From contig NZ_AJLJ01000064.1 of the NCBI RefSeq assembly GCF_000317245.1, positions 124,001 to 188,000 on the forward strand: a stretch of DNA of 64,000 nt. Reading direction: 5' to 3'. This document shows positions 10,499 to 19,006 of this stretch, one piece after another. Position numbers and translations under genes: made by a program. Position 1 is the stretch's first letter; every line of letters begins with the position of its first letter. Under the pieces are notes generated by a model that was not told where the DNA came from, did no database searches, and worked only from the letters and a program-made list of their open reading frames with translations. Source of the DNA: Fischerella muscicola SAG 1427-1 = PCC 73103. Its GTDB lineage: Bacteria; Cyanobacteriota; Cyanobacteriia; Cyanobacteriales; Nostocaceae.

Positions 10499-10978
10499 AT
10501 GTCTTTAGGGTATCGTAAAAATAATATTATTGTTCCTATAACTGTAAGCCTGACTTTATTACTAGTCGGTTGCAACGACAGCAAAGCTTCCCAATGTCAG
10601 CGACTAATTCAGACTGTGAACGAAGGAAATTCTTTATTAGAAATCAATAAAGGTACTCAGGTTGCAACAAGCTTGAAACTAGCTAAGGATTTACAAGTAG
10701 CAACTAAAAAAATTGAGCAACTAAACTTAAAAGATCCCAAGCTAAAAGAATACCAGACTCGGTTTGTCAAAGTATTTACAACACTCAGTCAAAATATCAA
10801 CAGAGCAGGTAAAGCGCTTAATACTGCAAAGCTAGCAAAAGCTTCAACATCTGGTACACAACAAATACAAACATCCAGAAATGAAATTGACAATGCTCTC
10901 AAAGCAGCCGAATTTGCTGGAAAACAATCAGATGTGCTAGCAGTACAAGTGAATAAATATTGTAGTCAGGCTGAATAA
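10499..10978 (+). CDS. Predicted lipoprotein, alpha-helical
   Basis: 159 residues. An N-terminal hydrophobic stretch ends in a lipobox LLVGC (Cys25), so the mature protein should be a lipid-anchored periplasmic protein. The rest is mostly helical (QVATSLKLAKDLQVATKKIEQL and similar), with two further cysteines near the ends (SQCQR, KYCSQ) that could form a disulfide. Function unknown. The next gene, also a lipoprotein, starts 138 bp downstream on the same strand. Confidence 0.7.
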   Translation: MSLGYRKNNIIVPITVSLTLLLVGCNDSKASQCQRLIQTVNEGNSLLEINKGTQVATSLKLAKDLQVATKKIEQLNLKDPKLKEYQTRFVKVFTTLSQNINRAGKALNTAKLAKASTSGTQQIQTSRNEIDNALKAAEFAGKQSDVLAVQVNKYCSQAE

Positions 10979-11116
10979 GGAAGTGTGGGGAGTGTGGGGA
11001 GTGGGGGAAGTGCGGGGAGTAAACAACCAACCTCCATAACATCTACTTGCAGACTGGGGACAGTATTTTGGTCGTGAGTATACATTTATAAGTGTTGGGC
11101 TGGATTTCAATTTGGG

Positions 11117-12445
11117 ATGACTGTAATAAATTCTTCTAGGAGTTTCCTACTGCTAGTTTTACTACTAACTACAGCAGTAGCGTGCGAGCAAAATACTCGT
11201 GCTTCTGTCGATACTTCCACACCAGTAGCACAGAATTCTCCACAGTCTCAAAATGTTATTCCCACTAAACCACTCTCACCTCAACGCATTCGGATTAATT
11301 TGAAAAATTTACCAAAACCTTTTGCGACTAAAAGCGCCTCAAAATCACCTCAAGTTGTCTCAATTCCTGCTAACCCAACACTGCGGGTTCCACCTGGGTT
11401 TACAGTCAATGTTTTTGCAGAAGATTTAGATGCACCTCGTTGGTTAGCGTTAACTCCAAATGGTGATGTGTTGGTGACTGAAACCAGACAAAACCGCATT
11501 CGCTTGCTGCGTGACACTAACGGTGATGGTGTGGCTGATGTGAAAAAGACTTTTGCTACAGCTAAAAACGGGCTGAATCGTCCTTTGGGTATGACTTTTG
11601 CAGCAGATTCTTTCTTTTTAGGTAACACCGATGCAGTGCTACGCTTTCCCTATACCCAAGGTCAGCAAGAACTTAATGGTAATGGTCAAAAAATAGCTGA
11701 TATTCCTGCTAATGGTTACAATCAGCACTGGACACGCAACGTCATAGCCTCACCCGATGGTAATAAACTATACGTTTCTATTGGTTCCGGTACAAACGTG
11801 GATGAGGAACCTTTACCACGGGCTTCTGTGCAGGTGATGAATTTGGATGGTTCCAATCAACAGACTTTTGCCTATGGTTTACGTAACCCAGTTGGTTTAG
11901 ATTTTCACCCTGTAACTAAGCAACTTTACACAACCGTTAATGAAAGGGATGGTATCGGTGATGACTTAGTACCAGATTACTTGACACGCCTGCAACAAGG
12001 TCAATTCTACGGCTGGCCTTATGCATACCTAGCGCCCAACAATATTGATCCACGTCAAGCAAATAACGGTAAAAGTAAACGCCCGGATTTAGTAAAGACT
12101 ACCACTACACCGGATGTTTTGTTTCAAGCGCATTCTGCAGCTTTGGGTTTGCAATTTTACAACGAACAAACTTTCCCGGAAAAATACCGCAATGGTGCTT
12201 TTGTAGCTTTTCGTGGTTCTTGGAATCGCGATCGCGGTACTGGTTATAAAGTTGTTTTTGTTCCTTTTGATGCTAAAGGGCGTCCGCAAGGATACTATGA
12301 AGACTTTCTCAGCGGATTTCTCCTAAACCCCACCGTTCCCACAACTTGGGGGCGCCCCGTCGGTTTATTAACTTTACCCGACGGTAGCCTAATTTTTACA
12401 GAAGAAGCCAACAACCGCATTTATCGAATTCAGTACAGTGGTTAG
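11117..12445 (+). CDS. Soluble PQQ sugar-dehydrogenase-like lipoprotein
   Basis: 442 residues. The N-terminus has a lipobox TAVAC (Cys23), so export and lipid anchoring are likely. From about residue 90 it reads as a six-bladed beta-propeller of the glucose/sorbosone dehydrogenase type: RWLALTPNGDVLVTET, RIRLLRDTNGDGVAD, GLNRPLGM, then GLRNPVGLDFHP, YGWPYAY and GRPVGLLTLPDGSLIFTEE. DTNGDGVAD looks like a calcium loop. Family members oxidise aldoses or sorbosone with PQQ, but many cyanobacterial homologues have no shown activity and may not bind PQQ. Lies downstream of another lipoprotein gene. Confidence 0.82.
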   Translation: MTVINSSRSFLLLVLLLTTAVACEQNTRASVDTSTPVAQNSPQSQNVIPTKPLSPQRIRINLKNLPKPFATKSASKSPQVVSIPANPTLRVPPGFTVNVFAEDLDAPRWLALTPNGDVLVTETRQNRIRLLRDTNGDGVADVKKTFATAKNGLNRPLGMTFAADSFFLGNTDAVLRFPYTQGQQELNGNGQKIADIPANGYNQHWTRNVIASPDGNKLYVSIGSGTNVDEEPLPRASVQVMNLDGSNQQTFAYGLRNPVGLDFHPVTKQLYTTVNERDGIGDDLVPDYLTRLQQGQFYGWPYAYLAPNNIDPRQANNGKSKRPDLVKTTTTPDVLFQAHSAALGLQFYNEQTFPEKYRNGAFVAFRGSWNRDRGTGYKVVFVPFDAKGRPQGYYEDFLSGFLLNPTVPTTWGRPVGLLTLPDGSLIFTEEANNRIYRIQYSG

Positions 12446-12469
12446 GGATTGGGGATTGGGGATCCCCGA

Positions 12470-13228
12470 TCAAAACCACCCTTCTTGTTCTAGGGTTTCA
12501 ATCAACTGTAATCCTCGTGGATCGCCTACTCCTAAAAGTGCGGCTTTGGTGTCTTCCCGGACTCCTAAATCTTTGTCTTCGGCAAAAGCTTGAATTAAGG
12601 CATCAATGGCAGTGGCATAGACAATATTAGAAGGTAGTTCGCGACATAACTGTCCGATCGCCCAGGCGCTATTACTCCGCACTGGTGCTACAGGATCTTG
12701 TACCAAAGCTTCGATTAATGGTGGTATGGCCCCAACCACAGTTTCATAACCAATTTGCGCCATTTGTGCTAAGGAACTTGCAGCCCACAATCGGACTGCG
12801 GAAATATCTGTTCTCAGAGCATCGGCTAGAGGTGCTAAACAACGGCGATCGCGGCAGTTACCCAAGGCCCAAACTACGCCTTTGCGTACGTACCCATTCC
12901 AATCTCGCCCCAATTGATTAATCAATGGTTCTACAGCGTCGGGGCTGGGGTTACGTCCGAGTCCATAAGCTGCACTTACCCGTACTAGAGGGCAAGTATC
13001 AGTCAGCAAACTAATCAAATGGGGAATTGCCCGTGCATCTTCGACGTCACAAAAGGCACGTGCCGCCAGCATTCTTTGCTGGGGTTGGGGATGCTCTAAT
13101 AGCGGTAGCATTTCCTCTGGATCGGGTTTTGGCACTTCTGACTCTGCGGTCAGTGGTTCCATTTTATCTAGAGGACTTTCTAGCTCCACTTCTACATCAA
13201 GTAGGCTGAGGTCGTCTTCGTCATACAT
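12470..13228 (-). CDS. HEAT-repeat protein
   Basis: About 252 residues from ATG 13228. Acidic N-terminal 40 residues (MYDEDDLSLLDVEVELE) precede five or six HEAT/PBS-lyase-like repeats, such as RAFCDVEDARAIPHLISLL and LRTDISAVRLWAASSLAQM. Such repeats act as protein-interaction scaffolds. In cyanobacteria similar proteins include phycobilin lyases (CpcE/NblB types), but no phycobilisome gene is nearby, so that role is unproven. An in-frame ATG at 13264 would add 12 residues. Confidence 0.75.
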   Translation of the reverse strand: MYDEDDLSLLDVEVELESPLDKMEPLTAESEVPKPDPEEMLPLLEHPQPQQRMLAARAFCDVEDARAIPHLISLLTDTCPLVRVSAAYGLGRNPSPDAVEPLINQLGRDWNGYVRKGVVWALGNCRDRRCLAPLADALRTDISAVRLWAASSLAQMAQIGYETVVGAIPPLIEALVQDPVAPVRSNSAWAIGQLCRELPSNIVYATAIDALIQAFAEDKDLGVREDTKAALLGVGDPRGLQLIETLEQEGWF

Positions 13229-13305
13229 AAATAAAAAGTACCATTCCCTACTACCACTTACCAATTAATTCAAAATTTAAAATTAAAAGTGCAAAAAAAT
13301 TAAAG

Positions 13306-13824
13306 TTATAAAAGTTTTTTGAGCCACAAGGACTGAGTTTCGTAACCCAAGTGATTGTAAAGATTTAATGCGGCTTGGTTAGATTGAAACACCTGCAACC
13401 CGATTTGATGATCGCCTCTTTTTTTTGCCCAGTCTTCTGCATACCGCATCAAAGCTGTTGCAATCCCTCGTCGTCGATGTTCTGGCACAACATAGAGTAA
13501 AAAAATATGAGTATGGCGATCGCCTGTAACTTGGTCAATCGCATTTCCCATCCACAGAGAAGCTACGGTGGATCTGGGGGAGTGAGAGAATGATAATGTC
13601 TCCCCCTCCTGGTGTCCCAGTGTCTCTGTGTCTTTTTCCATTCCTAAAAAGTCCACCCACCACAAAGGTGTTTGGCTAGAAAAGTATTGTTGTACTGTTT
13701 GTGCGAGATGGGAAAAATCCCCAGCAGAAGACATTTCTTGGTAAGTCAATTGCATGAACTTTACCAGCAATGCCCGATCTAAACTGGAGCCATGACGAAT
13801 ACAGTAACCTGGTAGCAGTTCCAC
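13306..13824 (-). CDS. GNAT family N-acetyltransferase
   Basis: 172 residues. The acetyl-CoA-binding motif A is clear in VVPEHRRRGIATALM (R-R-x-G-x-A), followed by GLQVFQSNQAALNLYNHLGY, typical of GNAT motif B. The substrate cannot be read from sequence. Residues about 61-84 (from MEKDTETLGHQEGE to SFSHSPRS) are encoded by a spacer-type low-complexity repeat and look like an in-frame insertion between two core strands. Confidence 0.82.
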   Translation of the reverse strand: MELLPGYCIRHGSSLDRALLVKFMQLTYQEMSSAGDFSHLAQTVQQYFSSQTPLWWVDFLGMEKDTETLGHQEGETLSFSHSPRSTVASLWMGNAIDQVTGDRHTHIFLLYVVPEHRRRGIATALMRYAEDWAKKRGDHQIGLQVFQSNQAALNLYNHLGYETQSLWLKKLL

Positions 13825-13949
13825 AAATCAACCGATTTTGGATTTTGGATTTTATATTTTAGATTTTGGACTGCGGATTGATTCCCAGGATTTATCCGCT
13901 TTCTTGTACCCTGGGAGGAATGGTTGATCAAAATGCAAGTTTTTGCTCA

Positions 13950-14207
13950 CTAGGATAATACGGGAGCTGAGGACGACATGGGGACTAAAAAGGACACGCT
14001 TAATGTCTGTGCGTCTCCTACTCTTGGTATCACCGCGTCGGCAAAATTTTCCGCGTTTCCCACTCTCCCTATCCCCCCATTTTCCTCAACAGGTGCGGGT
14101 GCTGCCATATCCCCAGGTAAGAATATACGAGCACTGACTGCTACTAGCGCAAATAAAAATATCAACATTACAAGTAAGGGAGCTATGTATTGACGAAGTA
14201 TAGACAT
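13950..14207 (-). CDS. Possible small single-pass membrane protein
   Basis: 85 residues. The N-terminal MSILRQY region followed by a hydrophobic segment (about residues 9-30) looks like a genuine short cyanobacterial membrane protein. After about residue 45 the sequence is derived from spacer-type repeats (the gtgtctcc class), so the original C-terminus may have been replaced or extended. No good ribosome-binding site is visible. Function unknown. Confidence 0.45.
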   Translation of the reverse strand: MSILRQYIAPLLVMLIFLFALVAVSARIFLPGDMAAPAPVEENGGIGRVGNAENFADAVIPRVGDAQTLSVSFLVPMSSSAPVLS

Positions 14208-14368
14208 TTTTGAGATATGAAGCTTAACTGAAGATTTATGAAGTTCACATGATTTATTTTAGCGATGTTCAGGATGTTTAAGAACAAAGGCAATAGAAGG
14301 CAGTCCCAATGAAAACACTTCACTGCCAAATATGAAAACTTGGCTTTCTCTTACACCCCCACATCCCT

Positions 14369-14827
14369 TTATCTACGATCGCGTTCTAAGTCCGCGATCG
14401 CTCTTTCCCAGTACCAGCTTTCTGGCATTCCTGGAAAGTCTTGTCTTGCTTGTTCAACAAGGCGTTCTGCGGCGGCGGTGTCGCCAGCTACCATGGCAAT
14501 TAGCTTATTTTTTAGACGGTTATCAGCTCCACGTGGGCTGGAAGGTCTGAGTGTTGGTTCAGTTGGTGAGTGTGTTACTGATTCAGTTAATGGCTGAGTT
14601 GCTGGCTGTGAGTTGCTAGCTTTGGCTCGGTTAGACTGCCTACGTAACTCCCAAAATAAAACATAATAAAGTGTGCCAAAAATCAAAATGAGACTGAATG
14701 TTCCCAAAAATGTTAGGAGGTTAAGTCCAAGAAATCCTAAAACTAACTGGGAAAGCACATAGCCAAGTAACAATCCTGTAAATAACAGGATTGTTGTGGC
14801 AACAATAATTATTAGTTTTTGCCCCAT
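14369..14827 (-). CDS. Membrane protein, unknown function
   Basis: 152 residues. Two hydrophobic helices at the N-terminus (about residues 5-25 and 30-58), a Ser/Thr/Pro-rich linker (about 70-95) and a C-terminal soluble part. The C-terminal part (LIAMVAGDTAAAERLVEQAR, MPESWYWERAIADLERDRR) resembles a conserved cyanobacterial domain. It overlaps the upstream AmpG-like gene by 16 bp, so translation may be coupled. Role unknown. Confidence 0.65.
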   Translation of the reverse strand: MGQKLIIIVATTILLFTGLLLGYVLSQLVLGFLGLNLLTFLGTFSLILIFGTLYYVLFWELRRQSNRAKASNSQPATQPLTESVTHSPTEPTLRPSSPRGADNRLKNKLIAMVAGDTAAAERLVEQARQDFPGMPESWYWERAIADLERDRR

Positions 14828-16110
14828 ATATCTTCTTCCTCATCATCTAATCCTGGTCTTGGCATTGCTATAGGTTGAGGGTTCCAAGGAGCGAAAACAG
14901 GTAGCAGCAATAACCCTGGCACGGCAGCAATAATAGTAATTAAAAAAAATGTAGACCAACCTGTGCTTTTGGCGATCGCTCCGGCTGGAGCAGCCAAAAT
15001 ATCCCGGCTGACGGCCATTAAACTAGAAAGCAATGCATACTGGGTGGCGGAAAATCGCTGGTTACAAAGACTCATCAAAAAGGCAACAAAAGCAGCCGTT
15101 CCCAATCCACCACAAAAGTTTTCAATGTTAATAGTAATTACCAGTAATTGGTAATTTTGAGTAAATTGCGGTTGGGCAAGTATAAAGTAAGCAAGGTTAC
15201 TTAAAGCTTGCAACCCTCCAAAAACCCACAGTGAACGATTGATACCGATTCTGCTTAAAACTACACCACCGACAAGAGCGCCAACAATAGTAGCAATTAA
15301 TCCCATTCCTACTTGTATCGCCCCAATATCGGTTTTAGTGAAACCAATGGTGAGTAAAAAGGGTGTTGCCATATTACTCAATAAAGCATCACCTAGTTTA
15401 TATAAGGTGATAAACACCAAAATCAATAAGGCTGGGATAACTCCTTGGCGTTGGAAAAATTCTCCAAATGGTAGGATAACTGCTTCAGCTAAAGAAGCGG
15501 GAGGGCTAATTTGTCTTGGTTCTGGTGCAAGTAAAACACCAAAGATTCCAATTACCATCATTCCTGCCATAAACAAATATACCGACGACCAAGGCATCCG
15601 ATCAGCTAGTATTAATCCTAAAGAACCAGCAACTAATAGCGCAACTCGATAACCTAAAATAAAGATTGCTGCGCCAGCACCCATTTCTAATTCTGTTAAA
15701 ACATCGGTGCGGTAAGCATCAGCAGCAATATCTTGAGTTGCACTCAAAAAAGCAATAATTATGGCATTGATGCCTAAAAGCTGTAACGCTTGTTTGGGTT
15801 GTTGAAAAGCCATAAAAGCGATCGCGACGACTAAAGCGATCTGCGTCACAATCAACCAACCCCGTCTTCGTCCCAAAAATGGCGGTGTAAACCGATCTAA
15901 AAACGGAGACCAAAGAAACTTTAACGAATAAGGTAATGCAGCAAGGCTTAACCACCCAATCGCCGCCAAATCCACCTGTTCTTGAGTCATCCAGGCTTTG
16001 AGGTTATTGCCAATTAATAATAGGGGCAAACCTGATGCAAAACCTAGCAATAATAAAGCCGCCATCTTGCGGCTTTCAAATACTTTAAGCAGAGATTGAA
16101 TTTGTTGCAC
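14812..16110 (-). CDS. AmpG-like MFS permease
   Basis: 432 residues, about 12 hydrophobic helices. The N-terminal signature (LLGFASGLPLLLIGNNLKAW, LPYSLKFLWSPFLDRF, GRRRGWL) matches the AmpG family, which in Gram-negatives imports anhydromuropeptides for cell-wall recycling. The cyanobacterial substrate is not established. ATG 16110 has no strong ribosome-binding site. Downstream it overlaps a small membrane-protein gene by 16 bp. Confidence 0.82.
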   Translation of the reverse strand: MQQIQSLLKVFESRKMAALLLLGFASGLPLLLIGNNLKAWMTQEQVDLAAIGWLSLAALPYSLKFLWSPFLDRFTPPFLGRRRGWLIVTQIALVVAIAFMAFQQPKQALQLLGINAIIIAFLSATQDIAADAYRTDVLTELEMGAGAAIFILGYRVALLVAGSLGLILADRMPWSSVYLFMAGMMVIGIFGVLLAPEPRQISPPASLAEAVILPFGEFFQRQGVIPALLILVFITLYKLGDALLSNMATPFLLTIGFTKTDIGAIQVGMGLIATIVGALVGGVVLSRIGINRSLWVFGGLQALSNLAYFILAQPQFTQNYQLLVITINIENFCGGLGTAAFVAFLMSLCNQRFSATQYALLSSLMAVSRDILAAPAGAIAKSTGWSTFFLITIIAAVPGLLLLPVFAPWNPQPIAMPRPGLDDEEEDIWGKN

Positions 16111-16440
16111 AGTATTTTATACGTTTATCAGGAATGAGAATTTAATTTAATGTACTTTTGAGAATGAGAATTTAAGGATGAAATTTTGTATTTCTTTATT
16201 GTTAGCTATGACTTGCGTATATCTGTGTTTTTCCTGATCAGGGATGGAAATATATTGCCATATTCTATGTGTAATTTAGTGCCAATTTGGCTCATACAAT
16301 TTTGGATTTTGGATTACTCTACGAGAAGCCGCCCAAAGGGCGTCTATGGATTTTAGATTTTGGATTGTGCATGGATTCCACATATGAATCCGGGGGATTG
16401 TACCATATCTTACTCCCCAATCCCCGAACGCGAGTGCGTC
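16111..16440. other. Non-coding gap
   Basis: 330 bp. Contains GGATTTT-type heptamers (about 16297-16372) interrupted by a short palindromic module around GCCGCCCAAAGGGCG (16328-16342). No ORF with support. It separates the dnd island on the right from the AmpG-like gene. Confidence 0.5.
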
Positions 16441-17919
16441 TCATGACGGAGAATCCCAATCCCTTATCCCCAATTGATAAACCTGATGTCCTCTAATTTC
16501 TACCCCATGTTCAGCAAGACATTTTGTCCAACCTTCACGAGTACCGATATCACTTTTGTGTTTTAATAATCCTAGTTCAACTTCTTTTTGGGTGAGTTGA
16601 GAAAACTCTTCGTAGAGATAATAATCAGGAGTCACAAATGTTTCTTTGCGGTGGAGTATAGGTGGATTTGCTCTGCTAGCATAGTCTCGGTGAGTTATGT
16701 ATAAAGTTTTTAAGTCAATCACAACACTTGCTTTTAAAGCTGGATGAGGGTCAGTATCAAATTCTGGGTAAAGCAGATAAGAAATTTGTGATTTTTCGGT
16801 ATCAAATTTAATTAGTGTGGCATCATCAACACGTCCGATAGTGCGGCTAGCGCAGCCTTCGTAAATTCGTAATAAGGCATCAAGTTCACACAGAGCAGAA
16901 ACGTGAACGTATAAAGCGCTACGTGTCCGTTTCCCAATTTTGCTTTTTTCGCAAGCAGTCTTTACTACCCCCAATTTTCCTAAGCTAAATAGCTTCGCAT
17001 CAGCAACTTCACAAGCTTCTTCATAGGAACCAAAAAATGCTTTGATATCGTGGCGCATTTCAGGTGATAGTTTGTGCCATGAGGGGCGAGTTTCAAAATG
17101 GGTCAAAGCCAGATAAACTTGAATATCAAGAGAACGACGGTAGGCGATCGCATCCCATTCTGCTTCATCAGTAGCTTGCAAAACCACAGCAAAAGCCCGA
17201 CGGAAATTACCAAATTCTTTTAATAATTCCTGTTCATTTGCCAATTCGCCTTTGACTGGTAGTCTCCCGCGTTGAGCATGAAAATCCATTAACGGCCGAA
17301 GCATTTCTTGGTAATCTTCAAACCGTTTAACTGGAATGCGGACTCTGGGGGTAGAATTTTTAGAGAAGAAGCGTAAGGCTTTGTAAGCTTCTTTTTCAGC
17401 TTCATCTCGAAACACAAAGTAGATACCCAGCGCTACAGGTACAGCATCCACATTCAGTGTTTCATCAATGTATTTTTTAAGTTCTTCTTGCTGGTAATAT
17501 TTCTGAAACGTATTATGGCGGGTGACAACACCATCGCCATAGGGTATGAGATTGCGACTCGGAGCATTAACTAGGACTTGAGCAGCAACAATTAATACTT
17601 TACGAGCAAGTGACCAGGCTTTTACAAGGGCTTGACGGCGTTCCTCTGTATCTTCAATCACATTCAGGATGTAACCCAAATTGACGACATCAGCAGGAAT
17701 GCGATCGCGATTAGGGAAATAATAAGGGTCCCAGCCAGAACTGGTATAACCTAAATTGGCGATGCGATCGACATCACCACCGTATCCACAACCATAGTCA
17801 AAAAACGTAGTCTCTTTGTTTAGAATAGACCACTCGATTGCCAACCTTACAGGGCGAGACAAATCAATGCGGAATATCGCAGCTCTATGGCGTTCAATTT
17901 CGATGTAGCTCTCGGACAT
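16441..17919 (-). CDS. DNA phosphorothioation-associated putative methyltransferase
   Basis: 492 residues. A SAM-binding motif FFDYGCGYGGDVDRI (about 39-53) begins a Rossmann methyltransferase fold, and a further region (about 200-490) is specific to the family found beside dnd genes. I recognise it as the dnd-linked methyltransferase family by this layout and by its position as the last gene of the dndC-dndD-dndE strand. Its target is unknown; it may methylate DNA or a cofactor near phosphorothioate sites. ATG 17919 lies 72 bp after the dndE stop, across a short tagtagttgg repeat. Confidence 0.85.
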   Translation of the reverse strand: MSESYIEIERHRAAIFRIDLSRPVRLAIEWSILNKETTFFDYGCGYGGDVDRIANLGYTSSGWDPYYFPNRDRIPADVVNLGYILNVIEDTEERRQALVKAWSLARKVLIVAAQVLVNAPSRNLIPYGDGVVTRHNTFQKYYQQEELKKYIDETLNVDAVPVALGIYFVFRDEAEKEAYKALRFFSKNSTPRVRIPVKRFEDYQEMLRPLMDFHAQRGRLPVKGELANEQELLKEFGNFRRAFAVVLQATDEAEWDAIAYRRSLDIQVYLALTHFETRPSWHKLSPEMRHDIKAFFGSYEEACEVADAKLFSLGKLGVVKTACEKSKIGKRTRSALYVHVSALCELDALLRIYEGCASRTIGRVDDATLIKFDTEKSQISYLLYPEFDTDPHPALKASVVIDLKTLYITHRDYASRANPPILHRKETFVTPDYYLYEEFSQLTQKEVELGLLKHKSDIGTREGWTKCLAEHGVEIRGHQVYQLGIRDWDSPS

Positions 17920-17991
17920 AAGAGCAATTAAATTTATTAGTAGTTGGTAGTTAGTAGTTAGTAGTGTTTGTATTAATCACTAACCATAATT

Positions 17992-18378
17992 TCAATTCTT
18001 GGTCGCTAATTCAATCAAATCTTCAATTTTCTTGATATTTGGATCACCAGCTAAATATCCAATCCCACGATGCAAATGCAGGCGAAATTGGGTAATTAGA
18101 GTTTCTTTGTCTGTACCGTAACCGTCGTTATAACAGCGTTGTTTGAGAGCTAATAGCAGAATATCAGACATTTCGCCACCAAAAACGCGCCAAGTCATCT
18201 CGACATTACTATCTTGAGGAATTGGGACTGGGGAGGGTGCTGTGGGTTCTGCGAGGGAACAACAAAACGCCCAACGACACAAAATATTCCACTGGTCAAT
18301 TTTGGTGTTGCGTTTAAGTTTTGTTAGTTGTTCTTTGGCTGTTTGAGATAATTTGATGCGCTCGATAGGAGTTTCCAT
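17992..18378 (-). CDS. dndE: DNA sulfur modification protein DndE
   Basis: 128 residues. It matches DndE by length and pattern: METPIERIKLSQTAKEQL at the start, FRLHLHRGIGYLAGD near the end, and a helical basic body. DndE binds nicked DNA and is required for phosphorothioate incorporation with DndC and DndD. It sits between the DUF29 gene and the methyltransferase gene on the same strand, inside the dnd operon. Confidence 0.9.
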   Translation of the reverse strand: METPIERIKLSQTAKEQLTKLKRNTKIDQWNILCRWAFCCSLAEPTAPSPVPIPQDSNVEMTWRVFGGEMSDILLLALKQRCYNDGYGTDKETLITQFRLHLHRGIGYLAGDPNIKKIEDLIELATKN

Positions 18379-18400
18379 ATATTTTGATGATTTTTCTTAG

Positions 18401-18467
18401 TAACTTGGTGTCTTGGTGTCTTGGTGGTGAAAAAATCATTTTTTAAACACTAAGACACTAAGACACA
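18401..18467. repeat. Imperfect inverted repeat (CTTGGTGT / ACACTAAGAC)
   Basis: Left arm of CTTGGTGT units (18404-18426) and right arm of ACACTAAG units (about 18448-18464), around an A/T-rich centre. The arms pair imperfectly (G-T wobble in RNA). It lies in the spacer between the DUF29 and dndE genes, so it may act as an mRNA processing or attenuation structure. Confidence 0.55.
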
Positions 18468-18487
18468 AAGAGTTAATTGAGTAAGTT

Positions 18488-18928
18488 TTATGGTTCTGGA
18501 AAGAAGTCAGAGTTTGTAACTTGTTCTGGAGTGTAAGGACATTGTTCTGGAAAAATTTGTTCGCCTAATTGAGTTTCTCGAATCGCTAAAGCTAAACCGA
18601 GTTCATAAGCAACAAGAAAAATTTCATTGAGATAAGGCTTTAAACTTGGGCTATCTTCTAAAAGCAATTTGATTTGGACACGCTGTTCTCGAATTGTACC
18701 TAGCCAACTACTGCTACGTTTTTCAGATTGAAACTGCCATTTCAATAAATGTCCTAATAATACTCCTAAACGATTCCGTAACTCTTGGCGTTCTTTCCTA
18801 CCCAAGCTCTCAATTTCCTCAATCAGATTACCTGTATCTACTTCATCCCATTTTTGAGCTTTAAGCAAACTTACTTGCTCTTGAGTCCAAGCATAGAAAT
18901 CAGTTTCATAGAGAAGAGATGTATGCAT
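18488..18928 (-). CDS. DUF29 family protein
   Basis: 146 residues. Clear DUF29 pattern: YETDFYAWTQEQVSLLKAQ, WDEVDTGNLIEEIESLGR and LLGHLLKWQFQ. DUF29 proteins are very common in cyanobacteria and often sit by mobile or accessory DNA, but their activity is unknown. Here it is embedded between dndD and dndE on the same strand, which is not part of the standard dnd set. It may be a chance insertion or an accessory partner. Confidence 0.9.
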   Translation of the reverse strand: MHTSLLYETDFYAWTQEQVSLLKAQKWDEVDTGNLIEEIESLGRKERQELRNRLGVLLGHLLKWQFQSEKRSSSWLGTIREQRVQIKLLLEDSPSLKPYLNEIFLVAYELGLALAIRETQLGEQIFPEQCPYTPEQVTNSDFFPEP

Positions 18929-19006
18929 TTTGAGTACGAATTTTTTCTACAGCTTTGATTGCTGATAAAGTTTAGTTCCTAAGTCCAATGCTAGTACATG
19001 TTAAGA

